64,000 nt of DNA, from positions 26,407,819 to 26,471,818 of the forward strand of contig NC_061868.1 in the NCBI RefSeq assembly GCF_907164915.1. The letters are read 5' to 3'. Below are positions 1-10,560 of the stretch, piece by piece (position 1 is the stretch's first letter; each line of letters opens with the position of its first letter). The position numbers were made by a program, and so were the translations under genes. A model generated the notes under the pieces. The model saw only the letters and a list, made by a program, of their open reading frames with translations. It was not told the DNA's origin and did not search any database. The DNA comes from Impatiens glandulifera (taxonomy: Eukaryota; Streptophyta; Magnoliopsida; Ericales; Balsaminaceae).

Positions 1-367
1 AAAAAGTGCTGGCCAAACCAACCCAGTTAGCTTCCTTTAGGTTGATGCTTGAATGGTTAAAGAATCTCTCGACGCGGCCACCTGCCTGACTATCTATTGT
101 CTCAAAGGCCTTAACCCGCCAAAAGACTAAGAAGTTCAACCCTTTAGAAATGGGTAGATCTCTGAGCCTCGGTTTCAGAGTACGATTAGAATAGACTCTT
201 ATGGTTACTGGATTCACAGTAAACCTCCACTCGACCTATGGGTAGAGTTCGGGATTTAATTGATAGAGGGAAAGAACTCAACGTCGTCGTCACCTGCAAG
301 ATAAGGCCAAAACCTGGAACTAAACAAGCGAGAAAAGGTCACCAAGGGGCTCAACCGCCTTATCAGT
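1..367. other. Left flank, mitochondrial-like non-coding DNA
   Basis: No gene is recognised here. The piece ends with the 5-bp target duplication of the large retroelement, so it is the left half of the insertion target whose right half resumes at 39183. Its texture is like that of the DNA beyond 39183: mixed base composition, no long ORF and no LTR-like content. Mitochondrial origin for this short piece is an inference from continuity with the right flank. Confidence 0.5.
363..367. repeat. Target-site duplication of element B, left copy (TCAGT)
   Basis: TCAGT directly precedes the LTR start TGATAG and is repeated directly after the right LTR end at 39178-39182. A 5-bp duplication is the normal size for Ty1/copia integrase. 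Confidence 0.9.
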
Positions 368-920
368 TGATAGAAAATTTAAGTAAAGTTAATTTTTGGA
401 ACCGGCCAGAAAACTAAACAACTATTAACTTCTATGTGCAGGAACAGATCGAACCGCATAAACCGTCTGAAGAACACTTCAAAGAAATCCAGTTCCGAGT
501 GATCAAGTCAAGATCCAGAGGAACCGGTTTCAACATTCTCAAGGGACCGGCTAGCAAAGAAAAATCTACATTCCAGCCGGACTATACTATGTAAGAGTCA
601 ACCGGAAACTAAAAGCTACAGAGATGACGTAATATGACGAAATAGACGTGTCTCGAAGAAATAAAAGTAGATAAGATCCTATCAGAAGCATGCGAGAAAA
701 ACAATGATGATTTACTGATCCGACTTCGACAGCCGGAGGGTGCATGCCTGCCACGTGTTCGAATATGCAAACCGCTACATCATCTTTACCTGAGGAGCAT
801 CTGCATGCTTGCCAAGTGTTAGGAAGATGAAACGTGCAAGCAACCTCTCTGCACCGGCGTGAATCTGAATTAACCAATCCCACGGTGAGAGAAGAAAGTG
901 ACCGTTGGAAGACTCTTCAC

Positions 921-927
921 TATAAAA
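921..927 (+). promoter_or_regulatory. TATA box of the B 5' LTR
   Basis: TATAAAA lies in the context CACTATAAAAGGAAG, at the position expected for the U3/R boundary. The same box is kept in the right LTR (38557-38563) and on the minus strand in the LTR of C (37099-37105). Confidence 0.7.
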
Positions 928-1140
928 GGAAGACGAAGCGACCTCATTAATGACAAGTTACGAAAAGCTTAGAGAGATAAAGAAATCTCACGCGCGATCC
1001 AAAACCGTTGTGTCATTTACCGAAAGCTATTGTGGTGTTGTGTTATTGTATTACATCAAGAGTGAGTTGGTATAACCGGCGAGTAGCGAATTAGGCTCGA
1101 CCGGCTGTGTAACCGTTGTAACTTTGAAAGTTAGTGGAGA

Positions 1141-1200
1141 TTCTTCTCATAACCTGAGAAGAAGGGTGACGTAGGAGGGTTTGCTCCGAACATCCATAAA
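1141..1200 (+). promoter_or_regulatory. Conserved double hairpin in the LTR (R/U5 part)
   Basis: A 9-bp perfect stem (TTCTTCTCA at 1141-1149 with TGAGAAGAA at 1155-1163, loop TAACC) is followed by GTGACGTAGGAG and a second small stem GGAG/CTCC (1173-1186). Next comes ACATCCATAAAAA. The same layout is present in the otherwise different LTR of element A (2679-2740), where the first stem has other bases but still pairs. This suggests RNA structure near the transcript 5' end (packaging, translation or polyadenylation); the function is inferred. Confidence 0.55.
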
Positions 1201-1542
1201 AAATCTTGTCTCGTGTTATTTCCTTTATTTCCTTCTTACTCACTTAACCTAACCACAAACCAAAACAATCTTACTCCTTAAATCAAAAACCGGTTCATAC
1301 ACTCCATCTAACCGACTCCTTGTTAATCTCATCAAAACTAAGTCGCATACGTTGCTTCAGACTAAAACAGACATTTCCGCCCTTGAACCCGGTTCAAGAG
1401 TCTGTGACAGTTTACGAAGTGCTGAGAACGGTCATAGTCTCTAACCGGACTATCACCAAAGTGTGTGTGTTGTTGTAAGCGGCCACCCTTCCCAAAACCG
1501 GAAAAACCCCGGTCCTCCAAGGGTGTCCCCGATCCTAACAAG

Positions 1543-1554
1543 TGGTATCAGAGC
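1543..1554 (+). other. Primer-binding site of element B
   Basis: TGGTATCAGAGC is complementary to the 3' end of plant initiator tRNA-Met, the usual primer for plant copia elements. It lies 2 bp after the LTR end. Confidence 0.92.
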
Positions 1555-1584
1555 GAGGTCTTAGCACTCAAGCAACCGAAGAAG

Positions 1585-1812
1585 ATGGGAAGCATGACCC
1601 ACAGCGACAAGCCACCAATATTAAACAGTGAAGCGTTTAGCAGTTGGAAGAAACAGATGTATCTACATCTGATCACGCTAGATGATGAGATGAGTCGAGT
1701 TCTGAAAGAAGGGCCAATCAAGATCAACAAGGAGTTAGACGAATGGACAACTGAAGATCGAAGACGGAGTAACCTGGACAACCATTGCATGAGGCACATC
1801 TATAAGGCTATA
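1585..1812 (+). pseudogene. gag: gag of element B, N-terminal part, split by element A
   Basis: The ATG at 1585 opens a Gag N-terminus with the sequence FSSWKKQMYLHLI, a motif typical of copia Gag (retrotran_gag/UBN2 type). It is almost the same as the N-terminus of the Gag of C (start 36429). The frame runs into the LTR of element A at 1813. After A and its CTATA duplication it resumes with AIDDNTL at 15446, so the break is a clean insertion. Confidence 0.9.
1808..1812. repeat. Target-site duplication of element A, left copy (CTATA)
   Basis: CTATA precedes the LTR start TGTTAG and is repeated at 15446-15450 right after the other LTR end. It lies in the gag codons of element B. Confidence 0.93.
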
Positions 1813-2321
1813 TGTTAGATAAAATTAGACCGGTTAATAGAACTTAACACAAACAAACTTCCTATGCAGAAACGGTCAAGCAACGAAACCGGTCAAGCAA
1901 CTCAATAGGCCAAGTAACTAAACCGGTTAAGAAATTAAACCGGTCAAGTAATCAAACCGACCAAAAATCTGACCGAACAAGAAAGACAAGATCGGTCAAA
2001 ACAGAAGGCCAGAATCACTAGACAGTCGGTTAATCAGAAGCTAATGGAAAAACCGGAAGTGATCCGGTTAACATAAATAACCGACCAGCACAAATAGATA
2101 CTTCGGATATCTGTTGAGAATGATACCGAAGGAATATACTGAATATTGCCATATTCATACAAGTCTGAGGAAAGTCTGCAGGCTACAGAAGACTGTCCTA
2201 CAAGATCTTTCTACTTAAGGATAAATCAGAAAGGCAATCTTCCAAGTACAGACAACTGTCCAACCGACAGTTTCCATATTAAGTAAAAGACAAACCTAGC
2301 TAGTTTGACCAACACACTGGA

Positions 2322-2405
2322 AGACTAGACCGCCAGGTCTTAAGACTAGACCGCCCGGTCTAAAGACTAGACCGCCAGGTCTGAAGACTAGACCGCCAGG
2401 TCTGA
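2322..2405 (+). repeat. Four 21-bp tandem units with an internal palindrome
   Basis: The unit AGACTAGACCGCCAGGTCTGA occurs four times in register at 2322, 2343, 2364 and 2385. Each unit contains AGACC...GGTCT, able to form a small hairpin. They lie about 70 bp upstream of the TATA box, in U3, where enhancer repeats are common. The 3' LTR has only three units (14716-14778). Confidence 0.9.
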
Positions 2406-2472
2406 ATCACTGAACCTCTGCTCAACCAATCAGATTCAAGGAAATGAAATGTGACCGTTGGCACATTTCACC

Positions 2473-2479
2473 TATAAAA
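2473..2479 (+). promoter_or_regulatory. TATA box of the A 5' LTR
   Basis: TATAAAA in the context CACCTATAAAAGAAGG, kept at 14846-14852 in the 3' LTR. It is followed, as in B, by the conserved hairpin region about 200 bp downstream. Confidence 0.7.
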
Positions 2480-2678
2480 GAAGGAGATGAAGAGTAGTAA
2501 ATGCGGGTTACAAGTTCTGAATTTTCTACAGCGTAAGTGAAAAGATTGTGTTCTATCTCTAGAAAGCTTAAGCGCTTAGTCGAAGTGTAATTCTACAATT
2601 TCGGTTAAAATTGTACGAGTGTTATCGAGTAGGAAATAAGTCTCGATCGGATTGTGTTTGTATTCCTTAGTGAATATC

Positions 2679-2740
2679 CTTCTCGCGGTTTCGAGAGGAA
2701 GGGGTGACGTAGGAGTTTTATCTCCGAACATCCATAAAAA
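2679..2740 (+). promoter_or_regulatory. Conserved double hairpin in the LTR of A
   Basis: CTTCTCG (2679-2685) pairs with CGAGAGG (2692-2698) through one G.U wobble. The GTGACGTAGGAG block follows, with the GGAG/CTCC stem and ACATCCATAAAAA. It corresponds to 1141-1200 in the LTR of B, with changed bases but kept pairing. Confidence 0.55.
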
Positions 2741-3074
2741 CTTGTCTTGTTACTTACTTTCTGCATGCTTTACTTTATAATCGATCTGCACTAACCGACT
2801 AATACCGCTCCAACCGAATCACTAAGTTCCAAAATCGACCCAACAATCTCCAAACCTGTCTTACTCAAATCCGGTCCTGCCTATCTCGTGTGTGTGCTGC
2901 TTCAACCTGAAATAAACAACTTCTGCGCTTGAACTTTGTTCAAGGGTTTGTGACAGTTTGTGTAGTATTGAAACTCCGGTATTAATCTCTAACCGGATTA
3001 ATCACCACTTCTTTGAGTGAAACGCAATAACCGGCCAACCCCGGTCCCCCAGCCGCGACTTAGATCCTAACAAT

Positions 3075-3086
3075 TGGTATCAGAGC
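3075..3086 (+). other. Primer-binding site of element A
   Basis: TGGTATCAGAGC, complementary to the initiator tRNA-Met 3' end, starts 2 bp after the LTR end. Confidence 0.93.
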
Positions 3087-3111
3087 AGTTAGTTTCAATA
3101 CTCAAGCAAGC

Positions 3112-4882
3112 ATGTCTTTCGATAGGCCCCCAATGCTAGAAGGTGACGACTTTGCCAACTGGAAGGCACGCATGCACCTGCATTTAATCACCATGGATGA
3201 CGAGATGCAGTTCATCATAGCTGAAGGACCTATAATAGTTGATAAGGACAGGAAGGATTGGACAGCTGAAGATAGGAGAAGAAACAATCTAGATAACCAT
3301 GCCAGAAACCGCATCTCCAACGGTGTGGACAGAAACACGTATTGCAAGATCAGAGATTACAAAACAGAAAAGGAAACATAGGAAGCGGTGATTCAGATTC
3401 ATGAGGGAAATGAAAGAACCAAGGAAAACAAGATAATGGTGGCTACTCAGAAGTTTGAAAACATCAAGATGAAATCGGGAGAAACAATGAGAGAATACAG
3501 TGACCGGTTCACAGGTGTGATAGACGAGCTAGCAACCCTTGGCAAGAGGTATGACAACAAGGAAGTCATCATGAAAGCGTTAAGATCTCTTCCAAATGTG
3601 TGAGATATAAAGACAATGGTGATGAAGGAATCAAACTGCCTAAGCAAGATGAAGCTACACGATGTATTTGAAGATCTTAAGGCATATGAGTTTGAAATGA
3701 GATCTAGGACTGAAGAAGAAGTTTCAGCCTCAACCTCAACTAGAGCATTGATCACATCCACATAACCTGTTGCACCTGCACCGATCAGAACCGCTGAACA
3801 GTTCACCAAGGATGCCATGGCAATGCTTGCACAAAAAATTGGTAGATTCATGAAGAGAAGCCAACCGAAAAACAACAACTACAGCTATGGTGATAAATCT
3901 AATGTAAGATGTTATAACTGCAACTGTTTGGGACATTTCAAGTGGGAATGCAGAAAATCGAGGAGAGATGACCGGAAACCAGACAATCAGAATAACCGAA
4001 ATAACTATCAACAAACCGGTGAAGGAAGTGAGGTTCAGAAAGCACTGATAGCCGATGATGGAGGAAGCTTATGGGCTCACTGTGACAGTGATGATGAACT
4101 CACATGTCTCATGGCAAACGAGGAACATGTATTTGACTCTCCTTGTGAAGAATTTACTAAAGATGAGTTATATAATGCATTGAATGATATGGTAGCAGAG
4201 TATAAGAACCTATTAACTTTATTACCTAAGCAACCCAACTTTAGAGCCGACCTTATAGTACCCACCTTGACTGAACCAAAGATCATAGAACCTGAAAACA
4301 CCCTAGAAACTGAGGCAGCGCCTGAACTACCCTCTGAGACCGAACAATCCAATGAGCCAGTTCAAGAGTTGACCGAGGAAGAGAATGCCCGACTCCAGTA
4401 TAGAATTGCCGCATGGAAAAGATCTAGTGAAATGGTAAGCAAAATGTGTAGTTATAAGAGACACCCTACTTGCATGTTTGGTCTAGGATACAAAAACAAC
4501 AGATCCCAAAGGCAAAAACACTTCGACAAAATGAGGCTCACAAAGGATGATCTTCCCTTTGTATGTTTTGTCAGAAGTTCCTTAACTGCTGAAGAGGAAT
4601 TAACTGCCTATTATACGGAAGACAAACTAACCTATGTAGGTCCAACCGATTCTTAGAAATGGCTTCACCCTGAGAAAAGGAAAGCCAACAGGTTCAAAAA
4701 TAGGCAAGCCAACTCACAACCACATAGGAAAAACCAAAGATCATCTCCACATAAGGCCTTCATAGGAAAGAAGAAAGACTCAAAACCGAGTGCAAGAAAA
4801 TTAGTCAAAACCTTAACCAGGAAAGCTGTCCGGTTTGTCAAAGTCTGGATATCCAAGGGACTAATAGCTTGTGGATCCAAGT
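3112..4882 (+). pseudogene. gag: gag of element A (nucleocapsid/capsid), with stops
   Basis: Gag forms the virus-like particle and binds the element RNA. The ATG at 3112 starts MSFDRPPML, followed by FANWKARMHLHLI (copia Gag N-terminal motif). A CCHC zinc knuckle of the form C-x2-C-x4-H-x4-C (CYNCNCLGHFKWEC) lies near 3910-3955. All pieces are in one frame but are broken by stops at 3379 (TAG), 3601 (TGA, from Trp), 3763 (TAA) and 4654 (TAG). The frame ends at TAA 4880-4882, the same place, after a GPN-like tripeptide, where gag ends in B and C. The stops fit decay by C-to-T and G-to-A change. Confidence 0.9.
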
Positions 4883-7800
4883 AAGTGTGGGTACCAAATA
4901 GTTGTAAATATGTATACTTTACAGGATATGAGGAAACGACTAGGAAACTCTGAATGGTACTTGGATAGAGGTTGCTCCAGGCATATGACCGGGAACAACA
5001 ATCTTCTAACCGACATCAGAATAGAAACTGGTGCATTAATCACATTTGGTGACAACTCAAAAGGTAGAACCGTGGGCAAGGGTAAGATTGTCCATGGTAA
5101 CCTAACAATTGATAATGTACTCTTAGTTGAAAACCTACGTTTTAACCTACTAAGTATTAGTCAAATGTGTGATTCTGGATACACTATAGAATTTCTTAAA
5201 CATGCATGCTTAGTTAAAAATTCTCAAGGTATTACACTACTAACCGGAAATAGGTTAGGAAACATCTACAAGGTAGATTGGAATAATAAGGTATAATATC
5301 CTATATGCATGATAGTTAAAACCGATCAAACCTGTCTGTGGCATAAAAGACTAAACCACTTAAACATGAAAACCTTAAATTATATTCGCGGTAAAAAGTT
5401 GGTTGAAGGAGTTCCTGACATAGTGTTTAATAAGGATAAGGTTTGTTCAGCATGTCAAATGGGTAAACAAACTAGGTCAACCTTCAAGAGTAAAGGACAC
5501 ATTCAATCTAACCGATGCTTAGATCTTCTTCACATGGATTTATTTGGACCGATTAGGGTCGTCAGCCTAGGAGGTATGCTTTACACTATGGTAGTTGTCG
5601 ATGATTATTCTAGGTATACATGGGTAATATTCTTACCATCCAAACGTGAAACCGCATCAAATTTGATCACACTGCTTAAATGTTTGCAAAATGAAAAATC
5701 AACACGCATTAATAGAATTAGAAGTGATAGAGGAACCGAATTTACAAATAGTACTCTAAATGCATTTCTTGATGAAGACGGTATTAGACACGAGTTGTCT
5801 AGTTCTAGGACTCCTCAACAAAACGGCCTGGCCGAGAGAAGAAACCGAACTCTCAAGGAAGCCGCACGGTCTATGATAGCCGATTCAGGTATTGCTCAGA
5901 AATTATGGGCTGAGGCTATCAATACTGCATGTCACACACAAAACCGATCCTTGATTAATAAGTTTCACAACAAAACACCTTATGAGGTATATTTTAATAG
6001 GGTTCCTAATCTTAGGTATCTTAAGATTTTCGGTTGTAAATGCTACATTCACATAAATGGCAAAACCTATCTATCTGCCTTCGATGCAAAATCCGATGTT
6101 GGGATCATGCTAGGTTACTCAGCAGTTAGTAAATCATATAGAGTATATAACAACAGAACCTTAACCGTGGAGGAATCACTTCATGTTGTTTTCGATGAAT
6201 CGGTTGAAAGCAACACTGCATCATGCTTTGATCTACACAACAGATTGGAAAATAACAATATCCATTCTGATACTGAAGATGAGATTCTGGTTTTCAGGCG
6301 GTTTGTCCATGACCAAATGGGTAATGATGAAACCCAGCGGATCAAGCTGTCCCACGATAGGAAGCTGACACTTCGGTCCAAACCGAGGAAATCGGTCGGT
6401 CTGACACCCCTGTTCAACCTACCGATATGTCTAGCCTTGATCAAGTAATCGGTGATTTGGTAGACGCGCCTGAACCGAACCTCAAAAGGAACACAAATCA
6501 CCCTCCTGAGCTAATTATAGGTGACCCTTCAGAACCCGTTCGAACTAGGCGACAAATCCTGGAGGAATACTTTAATTCCGCTTTTATATCCCAGATTGAG
6601 CCGAAAAGAGTGGATGAAGCATTGTCAGATCCGGATTGGATCTTGGGAATGCAAGAAGAGTTAAACTAGTTTGAAAGTAACAAAGTCTGGTACCTAGTCC
6701 CTAGACCGAAAGAACAACCGGTCATAGGCACAAGATGGGTATTTAGAAATAAACTCAATGAAGACGGTTTGGTCACGAGGAACAAAGCCAGATTAGTGGC
6801 ACAAGGATACAAACAGGAAAAAGGCATTAATATTGAAGAGTCATTTGCCCCTGTAGCTAGGATTGAAGCTATTAGGATTTTTTTAGATTTTGCTGCATTC
6901 AAAAATTTCAAAGTTTTTCAAATGGATGTTAAAAGTGCATTTTTGAATTGTGACCTACGTGAAGAGGTATATGGTGAACAACCACCCGGTTTCAAAAATG
7001 CTGAACTACCCAACCATGTATACCGGTTAAACAAAGCACTATACGGTTTAAAGCAAGCTCCTAGAGCCTGGTATGACACACTAACCACATTCTTATTAAA
7101 ACATGACTTCACCATCGGTTTGGTGGACAAAACATTATTTAAGTTTGAGAAAAAGGAACATATCCTACTTGTTCAAATATATGTAGATGATATCATCTTC
7201 GGTTTAACCGATCCTAAGTTATGTGATAAATTCTCAACCCTGATGACTAACAAATTTGAAATAAGTATGATGGGAGAATTAAGTTTCTTCTTAGGTCTTC
7301 AGGTTAAGCAACTCGAAGAAGGAACTTTCATAAGCCAACCCAAGTACACTAAGGAACATCTAAAGAAATTTGGGATGGACACATGCTCCTCAACTGCTAC
7401 CCCAATGAGCTCATCGGTCAAATTGGACAAGGATGATGACGGTCAAGCAGTAGACCTAACAGCTTACCGAGGCATCATCGGTTCTCTTCTATATCTGACA
7501 GCAAGTAGACCGGATATTCTATTTGCGGTCGGCGTGTGTGGAAGATTCCAGGCTAATACAAAACAGTCTCACTACACAGCCGCAAAGAGAATCTTGAAAT
7601 ACCTAAAGGGAACTCCTGACGTCGGCTTGTGGTATCCAAAGGGACTCATCTTTTAACCTCACAAGTTAGTCAGATGCAGACTATGCTGGTTGCAAGGTTG
7701 ATAGAAAAAGCACAAGCGGAATATGCCAATTCCTAGGTGATCAGCTTGTTTCATGGCACAGCAAGAAACAAACATCAGTTGCCACATCAACCGCATAAGC

Positions 7801-8146
7801 TGAATACCTGGCAGCCGGAAGTTGTTGTTCACAACTTCTTTGGATCCAACAACAATTGAAGGATTTCGGTATCACAGCCGAAGAGTCTCCAATTTTCTTT
7901 GATAACACAAGTGCCATAGCGATCACCTACAATCCGGTTCTACACTCTAGATCCAATCACATTGACATAAGGCACCACTTCATTAGGGAACATGTCATGC
8001 TGAAGCATATCCCGCTGGAATACGTATCGACAGATCAACAAGTAGCCGATATCTTCACAAAGCCTCTACAGGAAACTAAGTTTTCTCAATTCAGACTCAC
8101 ACTCGGTTTAACCGACATTAATCAACTTATTCATATAGATGCTTAA
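4871..8146 (+). pseudogene. pol: pol of element A (protease, integrase, RT, RNase H)
   Basis: pol lies in the +1 frame relative to gag and overlaps it slightly. The protease motif is at 4964-4972 but reads D-R-G instead of the catalytic D-S-G, so the protease is probably dead. The integrase HHCC finger starts at HKRLNHLN (about 5339) and ends with CSACQMGK. The catalytic core has HMDLFG, SDRGTEF and the PQQNGLAERRNRT segment. The reverse transcriptase has [12 protein letters not shown] and YVDD at 7180-7191. RNase H has DADYAGC and a late DNTSA motif. Breaks are TAA at 5294, a frameshift near 6430, TAG at 6667, a frameshift near 7650 and TAA near 7797. It ends at 8146. Confidence 0.93.
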
Positions 8147-8658
8147 GAGGGAAATCGGTTCGAACAGACAAAACCGGTAGTTCCTCCCAAATTGTCGGAT
8201 TCCAAATTTCCCAAGGTATCTATGTAAGAACCACTTTGTCTATCAGTTAGAGTAAACCGACCGGTTACTTAGTGCATGCACCAAATAACCGCATCGGGAC
8301 GAATAACTGATAACTGACCGGTTTGGAAATAGTTTATTTCGGATTATTTGGCCTCCGAACAAAAGTGGAATAATTATCTGTGTTTAAACTTATCTGTTCT
8401 GAAAAATTACCTTTTCAAAGTAAAATGGTCATACCTCAAAAGACGTGAAGATATGATATCTTTCACCGTCCAGGCCTATGACCCACATCCTAGGCTGTAG
8501 ACATGCTTATTTCATTCAAAATACTTTATCCTATGGTTAATAGACATCATTACCTGTGACACACTGGATAATAAGATCATCCCTCCACTAATATATAAGT
8601 TAGACAAATCTTAAACAAAACAATCACAAAATATAACTTAATCTCTCACTAAGACAAA
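8147..8658 (+). promoter_or_regulatory. Non-coding block and promoter before aORF1 of A
   Basis: This is 512 bp without an ORF between the end of pol and aORF1. A TATATAA box is at 8592-8598, 61 bp before the ATG at 8659, followed by an A-rich leader. A separate promoter for this downstream gene is inferred from the box and spacing, which recur before all three aORFs and in elements B and C. Confidence 0.5.
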
Positions 8659-9419
8659 ATGTCTCAGTTTCCAAACATCCTTCATGTGGATTTTAAATCT
8701 GCTCTAAGTACTGAACACTACGATGTCTTCAAGATGATTAAGTCACTTGAAGATACCGGTCTCCAGCACTTTCTAGATGACAAACATGTCATCTACCCGG
8801 AATCTGTCATGGAATTCTTTTACAATGCATGGTTTTTCGAGGAACTCCTCACTTTGACACACATATTCAGTCAAAAGTGGGAGGAATTGTATTCGACTTC
8901 ACCGAAAGCGACTTTGCAAGATGCTTCGACCTACCGAAGCAAGGGCTGACCGACCTTAATGTTCCGGCTGAACTAAAGGCCGAAATCTCCTTAACCTTTG
9001 CTCGGTCAAATCAACCAGTTGATGACCACGGTGCCAAATCACAGTTGAGAGCTGAGTACCGGCTTCTCAACGATGTGATCGGTCGAGGCATCCTGGGAAG
9101 GGATGTGACCAACACCTATTGTACCGCAACTTTCAACATGATGGCCGCTATAACCACGGGTACGCCGGTCAACTGGTCAAGGGTGTTGTTCGACGTCCTA
9201 ATCTGGATGATTGGCGTTCGAACAATCGGTCTCGTTCCTCAACTAAGCTGTCTACTTCTGGAGCTTGGAGTTCCACCCTGTCTGGGCGAAGGGTTGAACC
9301 AGGCCCAGGTAATCACAAAAGAAGTAACTAACTCATTTTATGAGCGGTTTGAAAAATCTTGGAAGAGGAGGAACCGCCACATCAACTCCAACGGTCACAC
9401 CATCTCCAACGGATATTAA
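8659..9419 (+). pseudogene. aORF1 of element A, frameshifted accessory gene
   Basis: First of three paralogous accessory genes after pol. It starts at ATG 8659 (MSQFPNILHVDF). Motifs shared with the other aORFs are xVDF near the N-terminus, TGLQHFL, VMEFFYNA, then after the break FDLPKQGLTDL, a K-SQLRAEYRLL segment and TGTPVNWSRVLFD. A single frameshift near 8830 splits it: the first frame closes at 8949 and the other frame continues to the TAA at 9419. Length would be about 250 residues, as in the paralogs. There is no signal peptide or membrane segment. No function is known to me. The N-terminal pattern resembles what is called a putative plant transposon protein domain, a weak comparison. 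Confidence 0.75.
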
Positions 9420-9858
9420 GTCACTCCTTCCTACAACCGGTCATTTTGTTGTACGCACCGGTTGTATCTTTGTTCAACTCTTTTATGATCATTTCGGCTT
9501 GGCTTATGTTATCTTTAGTTTTAATCGGTTACTTTTCTGGTTTCTTGTAGCATCCTTCATTAATGAAAAGTAACATTCAACTCCCAATCACATGAGTAAT
9601 TACTATCCAACTAACTTAGTTATTTTTGAACTAGATTCCTTACCTCGAGCTCCGCAACCGGTCAAAAGTAACCCCTTCCCAATACGTTATGAAAACATAA
9701 ATATTCTCTTCATTAATAAGACAAAACTGATCTTCAACATTAAATGCTGATATTTTCCCTCCAAATTTGGATCTATATAAGGAACCACTCCCTCATCAAC
9801 TTAACACATCTCAAGACAAAATCTCTTGAACTCTCTCTCTCTTAGCAAAGTTTGAATC
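9420..9858 (+). promoter_or_regulatory. Non-coding block and promoter before aORF2 of A
   Basis: A 439-bp spacer with TATATAA at 9774-9780, 79 bp before the ATG at 9859. Just upstream, read on the opposite strand, is TTTGGAGGGAAAATATC, which shares the GGAGGGAAA core found before the aORF3 genes. No ORF of note. Confidence 0.5.
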
Positions 9859-10560
9859 ATGCCGAGCCGAACTCTAACAAATTTCTTGAGCATCGATTTC
9901 GATTCTTGTATGGAACATTGGGACCTGGAAACCAAAGAGCTCATGTTTGAGTCCCTCATTGAGACCGGTCTTCGCACTTTTCTTGAAGAATCTGGTCCCA
10001 TACTTCTTCCAGACGTCATTAACTTCTTCAGAAATGCCTGTATAAGAGGAAACTATATTGTTTCCACAGTAAGAGATCACACCTTTTGGCTAGATGAAAA
10101 CGAATTTTCTCAAATGTTCAACCTGCCCACAGAAGGATTTTCCGACTTCCCAACCCGGGTGGGAAGCGCCGCAACTGACTACTCGGAAATGTTCTCCGGA
10201 ACCGATGTAACGGTGGAGAACTACGGGCTGAAAACCCGCCTTGCCCACCACATCCAACTCCTCCATGAGATTGTCAACCGATCAATCATTTTCCAATCTC
10301 CGAACCAACGCTACTCTAAGAGAATGTTTGACATGATGACCTACATTGTTAGCAATACGCCTATCAATTGGTCATCGGTTATTTTCAAAAATCTGAGGAC
10401 TATGGTGGAGACCAAGAAAGGTCTCGGTTACGCTCCTCACCTCAGCCGGCTCTTTCTTAAGTATCGTCCAGATTTTGGACCGGGTACACCGGCATCCCCT
10501 TCGAACATTCTTGATGTGGATTGGGTGGAGGACAAGCTTACTAAAGTAGTCATTACATAG
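9859..10560 (+). CDS. aORF2 of element A, intact accessory protein
   Basis: An intact 233-residue ORF starting at ATG 9859 (MPSRTLTNFLSIDFDS). It keeps every motif of the aORF family in order: SIDFDS (about residue 11), ETGLRTFLEE (35-45), VINFFRNA (52-60), STVRDHTFWL, FNLPTEGFSDFP (90-101), a TRLAHHIQLLHEIV segment, FDMMTYIVSNTPINWSSVIF (about 155-175) and GYAPHLSRLF. It lies between aORF1 and aORF3 on the same strand, with its own TATA box. It has neither the basic linker nor the coiled coil of aORF3. Its role is unknown. Preservation as an open frame while gag and pol decayed may be chance or selection. Confidence 0.8.
   Translation: MPSRTLTNFLSIDFDSCMEHWDLETKELMFESLIETGLRTFLEESGPILLPDVINFFRNACIRGNYIVSTVRDHTFWLDENEFSQMFNLPTEGFSDFPTRVGSAATDYSEMFSGTDVTVENYGLKTRLAHHIQLLHEIVNRSIIFQSPNQRYSKRMFDMMTYIVSNTPINWSSVIFKNLRTMVETKKGLGYAPHLSRLFLKYRPDFGPGTPASPSNILDVDWVEDKLTKVVIT

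Larger units (their letters stand above)
368..1540 (+). repeat. 5' LTR of element B
   Basis: The LTR is 1173 bp, starts TGATAG and ends CTAACA, with a copia primer-binding site 2 bp after its end. It matches 37984-39177. The right copy is 21 bp longer because of a short duplication around the AAACCGGCTG motif near 38080-38100. Many differences between the two are C/T or G/A changes. Confidence 0.92.
1813..3072 (+). repeat. 5' LTR of element A
   Basis: The LTR is 1260 bp, from TGTTAGATAAAATTAGAC to GATCCTAACA. Its partner at 14207-15445 is 21 bp shorter, because this copy has one more 21-bp tandem unit. Confidence 0.95.
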
